Source: Alteriqipengyuania_B sp035481675
Lineage (GTDB): Bacteria; Pseudomonadota; Alphaproteobacteria; Sphingomonadales; Sphingomonadaceae
Assembly (NCBI RefSeq): GCF_035481675.1
Contig: NZ_JAYJJW010000001.1
Location: 1,116,001-1,180,000, forward strand
Direction: 5' to 3'
DNA: 64,000 nt
The notes under the pieces are model-generated. The model was not told the origin of the DNA. It searched no databases and worked only from the letters and a program-made list of their open reading frames with translations. The translations under genes were made by a program, and so were the position numbers. Of the stretch, positions 24,526 to 32,718 are shown in pieces; positions within the stretch are counted from its first letter, which is position 1, and every line of letters begins with the position of its first letter.

Positions 24526-25770
24526 ATGGCGGACTATCGCATCCCCCTCGCCTACAACACGCTGGGCGATGCCGAGATGGCCGCCGCGCATGAGGTGCTG
24601 GAAAGCGGCCGGCTGACACAGGGCGCAAGGGTAGCACGGTTCGAGCGGGAATTCGCGGACTGGCACGGCGCGAAGCACGCGATCTTCGTCAACTCCGGCT
24701 CCTCCGCCAACCTTGTGGGGATAGAGGCACTGGTACAGCTGTCGCGGCTGCGCCCCGATCTCGTGCCCTCCGGCCGCCCCTGCGCGCCGGGGGACGAGGT
24801 CGTGATCCAGGGGCTCAACTGGCCGTCCACGCTGAAGCCGTTGATGAACCTCGGCCTGAAGCCCGTGTTCTGCGACATCGACCCTGCCAGCCTCAACGCC
24901 AGCGTCGAAACGGTCGCCGCCGCGGTGACGGAGCGGACCCGCATGGTCATCGCCGTGCCGGTGCTCGGCAATCCCACCCACGTGGCCGAGCTTGCCGAAT
25001 ATTGCGCCGCGAACGACCTGCTGTTGTTCGAAGATGCCTGCGAAAGCGTGGGCGCGGTGACGAAAGGCGGTGCAAGGATCGGCAGGCTGGGTTCGGCCAG
25101 CGCTTTCAGCTTCTATTTCAGCCACCACCTAACCACCATCGAGGGCGGGATGATCCTGACCGACAGCGACGAGCTGGCGGACATGGCCTATGCCCTGCGC
25201 GCCCACGGGTGGAGCCGGAACCTTCAGCTGGACGGCTTCCTCGATTTCGACAGCGGGAAGGAAAGCGGCACGATCGATCCGCGCTTCTGCTTCGTCCTGC
25301 CGGGCTACAACGTGCGCTCGACCGACCTCAACGCCGCTCTCGGCAGCGTGCAGCTGACCCGGCTTGCGGACATGGTCGATGCACGGCGCACGGTGGCGCA
25401 GGGGCGTATCGATGCGCTGGATGGCACCGCCGTGCGCGTGCCCGGCGCGGACATCATCGATCGCCATTCGTGGATGACGACGCCGCTGCTGTTCCCCGAC
25501 CGGGACGCGCGCGACCGCGGCCGGGACGCGCTGGAAGCGGACGGGGTGGAAACGCGCCCGATTATCGTCGGCAATGTGCTGCGCCACCCGCTGGCCCGCA
25601 TGCTCGGCCTCGCCGACCACCAGCGGCCCCTGCCCGAATGCGACGGCGTATTCGAACGCGGCCTGATGATCGGTCTCAACCCGCAGCCCGATGCAGGCGA
25701 CGAAGCCTTCCTGCACGAGGCGCTGCGCCGCGCCGCCAGTGCCGGTACAGGTATCGGTACAGGTGCCTGA
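24526..25770 (+). CDS. colD: ColD-like GDP-4-keto-6-deoxymannose 3-dehydratase
   Basis: A 414-residue DegT/DnrJ/EryC1-fold enzyme. The Schiff-base lysine site is replaced: SFYFSHHLTTIEGG has His200-His201 where aminotransferases have Lys. This lysine-to-histidine change defines the 3-dehydratases ColD and the RfbH/E1 type, which use PLP and glutamate to remove the 3-OH. Other family parts: VNSGSSANL, EDACESVGA and GYNVRSTDLNAALG. With gmd two bases upstream, the expected reaction is GDP-4-keto-6-deoxymannose to GDP-4-keto-3,6-dideoxymannose, on the way to a colitose-like sugar. A GDP-perosamine synthase is excluded by the missing Lys. Confidence 0.8.
   Translation: MADYRIPLAYNTLGDAEMAAAHEVLESGRLTQGARVARFEREFADWHGAKHAIFVNSGSSANLVGIEALVQLSRLRPDLVPSGRPCAPGDEVVIQGLNWPSTLKPLMNLGLKPVFCDIDPASLNASVETVAAAVTERTRMVIAVPVLGNPTHVAELAEYCAANDLLLFEDACESVGAVTKGGARIGRLGSASAFSFYFSHHLTTIEGGMILTDSDELADMAYALRAHGWSRNLQLDGFLDFDSGKESGTIDPRFCFVLPGYNVRSTDLNAALGSVQLTRLADMVDARRTVAQGRIDALDGTAVRVPGADIIDRHSWMTTPLLFPDRDARDRGRDALEADGVETRPIIVGNVLRHPLARMLGLADHQRPLPECDGVFERGLMIGLNPQPDAGDEAFLHEALRRAASAGTGIGTGA
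25743..25766 (+). repeat. Two 12-base tandem units at the colD 3' end
   Basis: GGTACAGGTATC and GGTACAGGTGCC run in tandem and encode the Gly-Thr-Gly tail (GTGIGTGA). Being multiples of three they change length without frameshift. Confidence 0.6.
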
Positions 25771-25774
25771 CGCC

Positions 25775-26605
25775 ATGCGCATCGGCCTGACCGGGGCGAG
25801 CGGTACGCTCGGCCGCCGCATCCGCGCCGAGCTGGAAGCGCGCGGGCACGAGGTCGACGCTTTCGCCGGCGACGTGACCGACAGCGTCGCCGCAACCGCA
25901 TGGGCGAGCGGGCAGGAAACGGTGGTCCATTCCGCCGCTATGGTGCCGGTGGGCGAAGTGGCCGCCGACACGGCGCGCGCCATCGCCGTGAATGTCGGCG
26001 GCACCGTCACGATCGCGCGCGCAGTCGCCAAGGCAGCCGGGCGGATGGTGCAGATATCCACCTCGCACGTCTATCGCCCTTTGGACGAGGCGCTGGCCGA
26101 GGATGCCACGCTCGCCCCCGCCTCCGACTACGGCCTGACCAAGCTCCATGCCGAACAGTGGGTGAAGCGCATCCTGCCCGATGCCGCGGTCCTGCGGTTG
26201 TTCAGTTTCTTCGATGCGCAGCAGGCGGCAAGCTATGTCGTGCCCGCGCTCGCTGCCCGGATCGAGGCGGCGGAATTCGAGGCGGAGCTCGACCTGCACG
26301 GCGCGCAAAGCGTGCGCGACATCGCAGACGCCGCATGGCTGGCGGCGCGCGTGGTCGATGCGTTGGAGGCGAATGTTTCCGGGCCGCTGAACATCTGCAC
26401 CGGCAGCGGGGTGAAGATCGAAACCCTCGCCCGCAAGCTATCCAAGGCGTTCGGGCGCAGCGACATCAAATTCGTACCCGTCGAAGGCGAGGCGAATATG
26501 CTGGTCGGCGATACGGCGCGCTACGAAAGCGAAGTCGGCACGGTGGCCGATTTCGATCTCGATGCCGCACTGACACGCTTCATGGCGGAGCGGGGATCGG
26601 CGTGA
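25775..26605 (+). CDS. NAD(P)-dependent epimerase/reductase, extended SDR
   Basis: A 276-residue SDR with cofactor loop GLTGASGTLGRRI at residues 4-16, VVHSAAMVPVGE, the active-site ISTSHVYRPLDE and catalytic YxxxK in SDYGLTKLHAEQW. It lacks the N-terminal extension of Gmd. Position after the ColD-like gene suggests it reduces the C4 keto group of the 3,6-dideoxy sugar (ColC makes GDP-L-colitose by C5 epimerisation plus reduction); whether it epimerises is not visible. Sequence is too divergent from Fcl for a firm call. Confidence 0.75.
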   Translation: MRIGLTGASGTLGRRIRAELEARGHEVDAFAGDVTDSVAATAWASGQETVVHSAAMVPVGEVAADTARAIAVNVGGTVTIARAVAKAAGRMVQISTSHVYRPLDEALAEDATLAPASDYGLTKLHAEQWVKRILPDAAVLRLFSFFDAQQAASYVVPALAARIEAAEFEAELDLHGAQSVRDIADAAWLAARVVDALEANVSGPLNICTGSGVKIETLARKLSKAFGRSDIKFVPVEGEANMLVGDTARYESEVGTVADFDLDAALTRFMAERGSA

Positions 26606-27624
26606 AGACCAGCTTCCTCATCCCCACGCTCAACCGCAACGGACTGGTGCAGCGGGCGGTCCGCAGCTGCCTCGTCGCGCTCGACCATGCGCGGGCCGAC
26701 GGCGAAGTCATCGTGCTCGACAGCCAGAGCGACGACGGATCGTGGGAAGGACTGCAGCAGGAATTCGGCGAGGAGCCGCGCGTCGTGCTGCGGCAGAACA
26801 GGCGCGGTCTCGGCCCGACGAAAAGCTGGCTCGATTGTGCCGAGGGGCTGACCGGCGACGCGGTCACCTTCGTCTGGTCGGACGATTACATCGCGCTCGA
26901 TTTCCTGCTCCACCTGCTTCCCGTGCTCGAACGCGGTGCGCCGGTCGCCATCGGCCATGGCGAGGTCCGGCCGGCGGAAACGGACGCGCCGTTCACGCCC
27001 AATTCGGAGCAGCTCGCCTTTACCGCGCGCGACCTCCTCGCACTCTATCTCGGCGGTTCGCAGCCGGCGGGCGTGACCCTGCCCGTCAGCCCCACTGCCG
27101 CACTCTTTCCACGCGCCGCCTTCGACCTGTGGCTGGCCGAGGTCGAAGACACGTCGAGAGCCGATCCCTTGCGCGAACATTTCATGTGGAAGCGCGCCAT
27201 CGGGCCGGACCTGCTGCTGTTCACCATCGCCCTTGCCCGCGCGCCGGGCGTGCAGGTGCCGGTGCTGCGCCAGCCGGTCGCGCAGTTTTCCGCGCACGAG
27301 GATTCGATCACGATCTCCACCAGCTCGTGGAACCTCACCATGGGGTACTGGCTCTCGCGCGCGGCGGTGCTGGCCGACCAGGCGCGGCTGGAGGCCCTTC
27401 CCCGGCCGGGCCGCACGATCGGCGAGACCGTCGCACAAGGCCAGTGGCTCGGCCTGCGGGCAGAGACGCCGGGCGGCGCGCTCGACAGCAAGGCCACGGT
27501 GCGCCGCCTGCTGCGTGCCGAAATCGCGAGGCTTCGCGCCGCCGCGAAGGGGCATGGCGGCAGCGTCGCGGTCGCTTCCGGCATGGCCGACGCCGTCCTC
27601 ACGCGGCTGCGGAGGAAGCTGTGA
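26602..27624 (+). CDS. Glycosyltransferase family 2
   Basis: A 340-residue GT-A protein beginning (GTG) MKTSFLIPTLNRNGLVQRAV. The nucleotide region VIVLDSQSDDGSWEGL and the DxD-type metal motif in FVWSDDYI are present. The start GTG overlaps the stop of the SDR gene (GTGA) and a purine-rich site (GCGGGGATCG) precedes it. It adds a sugar to the repeat unit at the inner membrane; acceptor and donor are unknown. The C-terminal third lacks membrane helices, so it is likely peripheral. Confidence 0.85.
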   Translation: MKTSFLIPTLNRNGLVQRAVRSCLVALDHARADGEVIVLDSQSDDGSWEGLQQEFGEEPRVVLRQNRRGLGPTKSWLDCAEGLTGDAVTFVWSDDYIALDFLLHLLPVLERGAPVAIGHGEVRPAETDAPFTPNSEQLAFTARDLLALYLGGSQPAGVTLPVSPTAALFPRAAFDLWLAEVEDTSRADPLREHFMWKRAIGPDLLLFTIALARAPGVQVPVLRQPVAQFSAHEDSITISTSSWNLTMGYWLSRAAVLADQARLEALPRPGRTIGETVAQGQWLGLRAETPGGALDSKATVRRLLRAEIARLRAAAKGHGGSVAVASGMADAVLTRLRRKL

Positions 27625-28502
27625 CCGCGCGCCCCTCCACCTTCCCGTCGCCCGCTATCGCCGTGCTGATGACGTGCCACAACCGGCGCGAGCTGACCTT
27701 GCGCTGCCTCGAGAGCCTGGCCGGACAGGCGCATTTCAATCCCGCAAACCTCTTCCTCGTCGATGACGGATCGGCCGACGGCACGGGCGCGGCGGTGCGC
27801 GCCGTGATGCCGCAAGCCACCGTGATCGATGGCGACGGCTCGCTGTGGTGGAACGGCGGGATGCAGCGCGCCTGGGATGCGGCAAAGGCGCGCGGCGGCT
27901 TCGATCACTACCTGTGGCTCAACGACGATGTGGAGCTGCTGGACGGGGCGCTCGCCATGCTCGTCGATGAAGCAACCGGCCAAGACGCGGTGATCGTCAC
28001 CGCTGCCACGCGCGATCCTCAGACGGGGCGGACGACCTATGGCGGGTCGGTGCGGACCGATCCCCTTCGCCCGCTGCGCTTCGCACTCGCGGAGCCTGCG
28101 GGAGAGGCGCAGGCGGTCGATACGATGAGTGGGAATATCACGCTGGTTTCTGCCGCAGCAGAGGCCCGGCTCGGCGGGCTCGATCCGCGCTTCACCCATA
28201 TCTACGGCGATCTCGACTACGGCTTGCGGGCCGGCGTCGCGGGAATCCCGGTGCTGCTGGCGAGCGACTTCGGCGGCCTGTGTGCAGGCAACGAGCCTGC
28301 CGGCAGCTCGCTCGACCCCGCGGCCAGCCGCATGGAACGCTTGCGCCGCGGACTGGCGGAGGATGGCCGCATCCACGGGCGGGACTGGCGCCGCTTCGTC
28401 GCCAAGCACACCGCCAATCCGTTGCGCCGCATTGCGCACCGCGCGGCACCGTTCGCCCGCATCCTGGCTGCGCGGCCGCATCCGGCAGGAGCAGGCCGAT
28501 GA
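27621..28502 (+). CDS. Glycosyltransferase family 2 (WbbL-like)
   Basis: A 293-residue GT2. The start (GTG at 27621, with GGAGGAAG eight bases before) gives MTARPSTFPSPAIAVLMTCHNRRELTLRCLESL. Family signals: LVDDGSADGTG (nucleotide binding), WLNDDVELLDGALAML (DxD metal site) and GGLDPRFTHIYGDLDYGLRAG (catalytic ED-like motif). Its stop overlaps the fcl start (ATGA). Relatives add rhamnose or fucose in O-antigen synthesis; a 6-deoxyhexose donor would fit the operon, but this is inference. Confidence 0.85.
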   Translation: MTARPSTFPSPAIAVLMTCHNRRELTLRCLESLAGQAHFNPANLFLVDDGSADGTGAAVRAVMPQATVIDGDGSLWWNGGMQRAWDAAKARGGFDHYLWLNDDVELLDGALAMLVDEATGQDAVIVTAATRDPQTGRTTYGGSVRTDPLRPLRFALAEPAGEAQAVDTMSGNITLVSAAAEARLGGLDPRFTHIYGDLDYGLRAGVAGIPVLLASDFGGLCAGNEPAGSSLDPAASRMERLRRGLAEDGRIHGRDWRRFVAKHTANPLRRIAHRAAPFARILAARPHPAGAGR

Positions 28503-29452
28503 GCTTCGATCTTTCCGACAAGCGCGTCTATGTCGCGGGCCATCGCGGGATGGTCGGCTCCGCCATCGTGCGGCGCCTGGCGAGCGAGAGCTGCGAGGTC
28601 CTGACCGCAGACCGCAGCCTCGATCTGCGCGACCAGCGTGCGGTGAACGACTGGTTTGCGCAAGAGCGGCCCGATGCCGTCTTCATGGCTGCGGCGCGGG
28701 TCGGCGGGATCGCCGCCAACGATGCCTATCCGGCGCAATTCCTCTACGACAATCTGATGATCGAGGCGAACGTGGTCGAGGCCGCCCGCCGCGCAGCGAC
28801 CGCCAAGCTGCTGATGCTCGGCTCCAGCTGCATCTACCCGCGCGAGGCCAACCAGCCGATCTCTGAGGACGCATTGCTGACAGGCCCGCTGGAGGCGACC
28901 AACCAGTGGTATGCCATCGCCAAGATCGCCGGCATCCGGCTGTGCCAGGCCTATCGCATCGAGCATGGCTGCGATTTCATCAGCGCGATGCCCACCAACC
29001 TCTACGGCCCAGGCGACAATTTCGACCTCGATACCAGTCACGTCCTGCCCGCGCTACTGCGCAAAGCGCACGAGGCCAGGGAAGCCGGCGAGGCGGAAAT
29101 GACCGTCTGGGGCAGCGGCAAGCCGCGCCGCGAACTGCTGCACGTGGACGACCTCGCGGATGCCTGCGTTTTCCTGATGCGCGAATATTCGGGCGCGGAG
29201 CATGTCAACGTCGGCTCCGGCGAGGAGCTGACGATTACCGAGCTGGCGCAGCTGGTTGCGCGCACCGTGGGTTTCGAAGGCAGGCTGGCTTTCGACAGTT
29301 CCCGCCCCGACGGCACGCCGCGCAAGCTGCTCGACAGTTCGCGGCTGAAGGCAATGGGGTGGCGGCCTTCGATCCCGCTCGCCGAGGGGATCGCCGCGAC
29401 ATACCGCGACTTCCTTTCGGAAGGCGGGCGGCGCGTCCGGCTCGATGGCTGA
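28499..29452 (+). CDS. fcl: GDP-L-fucose synthase
   Basis: A 317-residue SDR that epimerises and reduces GDP-4-keto-6-deoxymannose to GDP-L-fucose. NADP loop VAGHRGMVGSAIVRRL (residues 11-26), AARVGGIAAND, catalytic Ser in GSSCIYPREANQPISEDALLTG, Tyr and Lys in NQWYAIAKIAG, and the expected MPTNLYGPGDNFDL are all present. Overlaps by 4 bases upstream and 8 bases downstream. ColC of colitose synthesis is a close relative, so it could also serve the dideoxy branch. Confidence 0.93.
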   Translation: MSFDLSDKRVYVAGHRGMVGSAIVRRLASESCEVLTADRSLDLRDQRAVNDWFAQERPDAVFMAAARVGGIAANDAYPAQFLYDNLMIEANVVEAARRAATAKLLMLGSSCIYPREANQPISEDALLTGPLEATNQWYAIAKIAGIRLCQAYRIEHGCDFISAMPTNLYGPGDNFDLDTSHVLPALLRKAHEAREAGEAEMTVWGSGKPRRELLHVDDLADACVFLMREYSGAEHVNVGSGEELTITELAQLVARTVGFEGRLAFDSSRPDGTPRKLLDSSRLKAMGWRPSIPLAEGIAATYRDFLSEGGRRVRLDG

Positions 29453-30674
29453 ACAGCAAACGCGGCGGCCGCGCCTGCTGGTGCTGGGCCTCAATTACGC
29501 CCCCGAACCGATCGGCATCGGCCCCTACACCGCCGGCCTGTGCGAAGGCCTCGCCGCGCGCGGCTGGGACGTGGAACTCATCGCAGGCCGGCCCTACTAT
29601 CCGGCATGGCGCGCGATGGAGTGCCCGGATGACGGGGTCGAGCGCGGTGTCTGCGTCTCGCGGCGCCCGCACTACATTCCCGCCCGTCCGACGGCGGCGC
29701 GGCGGCTGGTGCATTACTTGAGTTTTGCCGCAAGCGCGCTGCCGGCGCTGCTGCGAGCGGCGCGGAGGAAACCGGATATCGTGCTGGCCGTCTGCCCCGC
29801 CCTGCTCGCCGCGCCGGTCGCATGGCTTGCAGCCCGGCCAAGCGGTGCAAGGCTGTGGCTGCACGTGCAGGATTTCGAAGTCGAAGCGGCATTTGCGACC
29901 GGCCTCGTCGGGCAAGGCGGACCGCTTGCCCGCCTTGCGCTGTGGTTCGAACGCGCCATGCTGCGCCGCGCGGATCTTGCCAGCACGATCGGCCCTGCCA
30001 TGCTGCGCAAGCTGGCAGACAAGCGCGGCTCGGCGCAGGATACCTTCGAACTTCGCAACTGGGCGAACCATCCGGCGGGCGGCGGGCCTCTTCGCGATTT
30101 CCGGCAGGAATGGTCGCTCGGCGACCGCAAGGTGGCGCTTTATTCAGGCAACATCGCTGCGAAACAGGGTCTGGAAATCGTGATCGAGGCTGCCCGCCGG
30201 CTTTCCGACCGCGCGGATATCGCTTTCGTCATTTGCGGTGAAGGTCCGAACCGCGAGGCGCTGGAAGCCGGGGCGGCCGGCTTGGCTAACGTGCAGTTCC
30301 GCGACCTGCAACCGGCGGAGGATGTTGCGGCGCTGATGCAGCTGGCGAGCGTCCACCTGTTGCCGCAGCTTGCGGGTGCAGCCGACCTCGTGCTGCCGTC
30401 CAAGCTCACCAACATGCTGGCGTCGGGACGACCGGTGATTGCCACCGCCGCCGCCGACACGGGCCTTGCCGCCGAGATAGAGGGGTGCGGCGTGGCCGTG
30501 CCGCCGGGCGATGCAGGGGCGCTCGCCCGTGCGATTGCCGCGCTGGCCGGCGATCCGGCGCGCGCCGCGCGACTGAGTAAGGCGGCGACTGCGCGCGCCG
30601 CATCGGTCTGGGACCGCGACGCAATCCTCGACCGCGCGGATGCAGAGCTGCGGCGCAGGGTGGCGGGCCCATGA
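29445..30674 (+). CDS. wcaI: Glycosyltransferase family 4, WcaI-like
   Basis: A 409-residue GT-B enzyme. The N-terminus LLVLGLNYAPEPIGIGPYT and GWDVELIAGRPYYPAW match the colanic acid fucosyltransferase WcaI family. The C-terminal domain has YSGNIAAKQGLEIVIEAAR, VICGEGPNR and LVLPSKLTNMLASGRPVI. WcaI uses GDP-fucose in colanic acid, which fits fcl next door. The middle region VWLAARPSGARLWLHVQDFEVE has the family histidine. Overlaps fcl by eight bases and wzx by four. Confidence 0.85.
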   Translation: MAEQQTRRPRLLVLGLNYAPEPIGIGPYTAGLCEGLAARGWDVELIAGRPYYPAWRAMECPDDGVERGVCVSRRPHYIPARPTAARRLVHYLSFAASALPALLRAARRKPDIVLAVCPALLAAPVAWLAARPSGARLWLHVQDFEVEAAFATGLVGQGGPLARLALWFERAMLRRADLASTIGPAMLRKLADKRGSAQDTFELRNWANHPAGGGPLRDFRQEWSLGDRKVALYSGNIAAKQGLEIVIEAARRLSDRADIAFVICGEGPNREALEAGAAGLANVQFRDLQPAEDVAALMQLASVHLLPQLAGAADLVLPSKLTNMLASGRPVIATAAADTGLAAEIEGCGVAVPPGDAGALARAIAALAGDPARAARLSKAATARAASVWDRDAILDRADAELRRRVAGP

Positions 30675-32050
30675 CCGGCTGGCTCCGCCGCAAATTCGCA
30701 CCGGGATCGCTTGCCGGCAACATTGGCGCGCACGGGGTCAGCCAGGCGGTGAATCTCGCAGTCCAGTTCCTCTCCATCGCGGTCCTGTCGCGCGTCTGGG
30801 GGCTGGAGACCTACGGCACCTGGCTGATCCTCTTCACCCTCCCCGCCTATCTCGCGATGGGCGATTTCGGCTTCGTCACCGCCGCCGCGAACGACATGAC
30901 CGCCGCGGTGGCGCAGGATCGCAAGCGAGATGCGGCACGAAGCTTTGTGGCGCTTGGCCGAGGCATGATGCTGGTCGGACCCGCGAGTTTCCTGATCGCG
31001 TGGGCACTGGTCGCCGGGCCGCTTGCCCCGCTTGTCGCGCTCGCCGATCCGGCTGCGGGAGGCCGCGCCGCGCTGGTCGTGATGGTCCTCGTCGCCTTCG
31101 CCATCGCGGGGCAGCAGCTCGCCATCGCGCAGGCCGGAATGCGCGCCGTGGGCGCTTATTCGACAGGCATTTACGTCATCACCGCGCTCACCGCGGTAGA
31201 GACGGCTTCCGTCTTGATAGCGGTCGTGGCCGGCGGAGGTCTGCTGGAAGCGGCGGCGATCTACTGCGCCGGCCATGTCGCCGGCGCGATCCTGCTGCGC
31301 GTGATGCTGTTGCGCCGCGCGCCGTGGCTAGCGGACGGATCGCCCGGCGCCCTGCGCGGAGAGGTCGCCCGCCTCGCGGCCCCTGCCCTCGCCATGGCGG
31401 TCGTTCCGCTCGGCTATGCACTGGCGTTGCAGGGCCCCGTTGCGGTGCTCGGCGCACTGGCCGGCGCGGCCGCCGTTCCCGCCTTCACCGTGGTCCGCAC
31501 CATGAGCCGCGCTGCGGTGCAACTGACCACGCTGGTTTCCGTCGCGGCGGGCCCGAATTTCACAGCCGCCAGCGCCCGCGACGAGCGCGAACGGCAGGCG
31601 GAGCTGGTCGCGCTGTCGCTCGGGACGGCGCTGGTCGTCCTCGTCCCCGCAGCTATCGCGCTGTCGGTGGTGGGCCCGGAACTGGTCCGCTGGTGGACCG
31701 GCGGCACGGTTACGCCATCAGTCTGGCTGGTCGCCGCGCTTGCCGCCGCGATGCTGTTCAATGGCCTTTGGGTGCCGCTTTCCAACTTGCTGATGGCCGT
31801 CAACCGGCAGCAGCGTTTCAGCTACGCCTTCGTAGCCTTGGGCCTGGTCAACCTGGCCGTGGTAGCCTTGCTGGTGCCATCGCTCGGCGCATTAGCAGCA
31901 GCCCTTGGCGCGGCCGCTCTCGATGCCGCTATGGCGCTGTGGCTGGCGCTGCAGGCGCGCCGGCTCGGCATGCTCGATACAGAAGCGGTTCGGCGCGCGC
32001 CGCACCGCTTGGCCGCGCTTGCGGGGCGCATCACGGGGCGAAGGCCGTGA
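30671..32050 (+). CDS. wzx: Wzx-type polysaccharide flippase
   Basis: A 459-residue protein with roughly 12 predicted helices, the MATE/MOP flippase layout. It begins GNIGAHGVSQAVNLAVQFLSIAVLSRVWGLETYGTW, typical for polysaccharide flippases, and ends LAALAGRITGRRP after the last helix. Flippases move the undecaprenyl-linked repeat unit to the periplasm for polymerisation. It overlaps both neighbours by four bases. Sequence identity is too diffuse to say whether it is for capsule, O-antigen or slime. Confidence 0.85.
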   Translation: MTGWLRRKFAPGSLAGNIGAHGVSQAVNLAVQFLSIAVLSRVWGLETYGTWLILFTLPAYLAMGDFGFVTAAANDMTAAVAQDRKRDAARSFVALGRGMMLVGPASFLIAWALVAGPLAPLVALADPAAGGRAALVVMVLVAFAIAGQQLAIAQAGMRAVGAYSTGIYVITALTAVETASVLIAVVAGGGLLEAAAIYCAGHVAGAILLRVMLLRRAPWLADGSPGALRGEVARLAAPALAMAVVPLGYALALQGPVAVLGALAGAAAVPAFTVVRTMSRAAVQLTTLVSVAAGPNFTAASARDERERQAELVALSLGTALVVLVPAAIALSVVGPELVRWWTGGTVTPSVWLVAALAAAMLFNGLWVPLSNLLMAVNRQQRFSYAFVALGLVNLAVVALLVPSLGALAAALGAAALDAAMALWLALQARRLGMLDTEAVRRAPHRLAALAGRITGRRP

Positions 32051-32718
32051 AGCTCTGGACCAAGATTATCGCCGGGGCGGAAAGCCGCAAGACGCGCCTC
32101 CACGATGCGTCCGGCGAGCGCGTTTCCTTGTCCCGCCTCGTGCGCAACGGGCCACGCGCCTTTGCCAGCGCCGTGGGCCGGGCAGCTTTCGGCCTGCAGC
32201 CGGAGCGTCCGTGGATCTCGTACGACGCTGCGCGCGAACTTGCACGGCGGATCGGCCCCGCGACACGCGTGCTCGAATTCGGCTCGGGCATGTCCACACT
32301 CTGGCTGGCGCAGCGCGTCGGATTGCTGGTTTCGGTGGAGGACCATGCCGGGTGGCACACGCTGGTATCCCGCAAGCTCGGCGCGGCGGCGGACAAGGTC
32401 GAGTACCGGTTGGCGACCACGCGCGAGGAATATCTCGCCGCAGCCGACGGGCGCGAGTTCGACCTGATCCTCGTCGACGGGAAATGGCGCGGGGACTGCG
32501 TTGCCGTAGGCCTCGCGCATATCGCGCCCGGCGGCATCCTCTATCTCGACAACGCCGATCACGGCGCGGGTGGCAGCGCCGGTGACGTACCGCAAGGGGT
32601 CGGGTTGATGGAAGAGGCGGCACGCACAAGCGGCTGGCGCCTGACACGTTTCACGGATTTCGCGCCGACGAGCTTCTTCGCGCAAGCCGCTCTGATGCTG
32701 GAGCGGACGAAGGACTGA
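32047..32718 (+). CDS. Class I SAM-dependent methyltransferase (polysaccharide-associated)
   Basis: A 223-residue protein starting with GTG at 32047 (overlapping the wzx stop). It shows a methyltransferase motif I, VLEFGSGMSTLWLAQRVG, the acidic VEDHAGWH, and FDLILVDGKWRGDC, then GGILYLDNADHGAG. No membrane segment. It probably methylates a sugar or an acceptor in the repeat unit; substrate unknown. It ends abutting a convergent glycosyltransferase, with no terminator between them. Confidence 0.8.
   Translation: MKLWTKIIAGAESRKTRLHDASGERVSLSRLVRNGPRAFASAVGRAAFGLQPERPWISYDAARELARRIGPATRVLEFGSGMSTLWLAQRVGLLVSVEDHAGWHTLVSRKLGAAADKVEYRLATTREEYLAAADGREFDLILVDGKWRGDCVAVGLAHIAPGGILYLDNADHGAGGSAGDVPQGVGLMEEAARTSGWRLTRFTDFAPTSFFAQAALMLERTKD

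Noticed and set aside
24526..25770. GDP-perosamine or other sugar aminotransferase
   Set aside because: The PLP lysine is replaced by histidine, so transamination is not expected.
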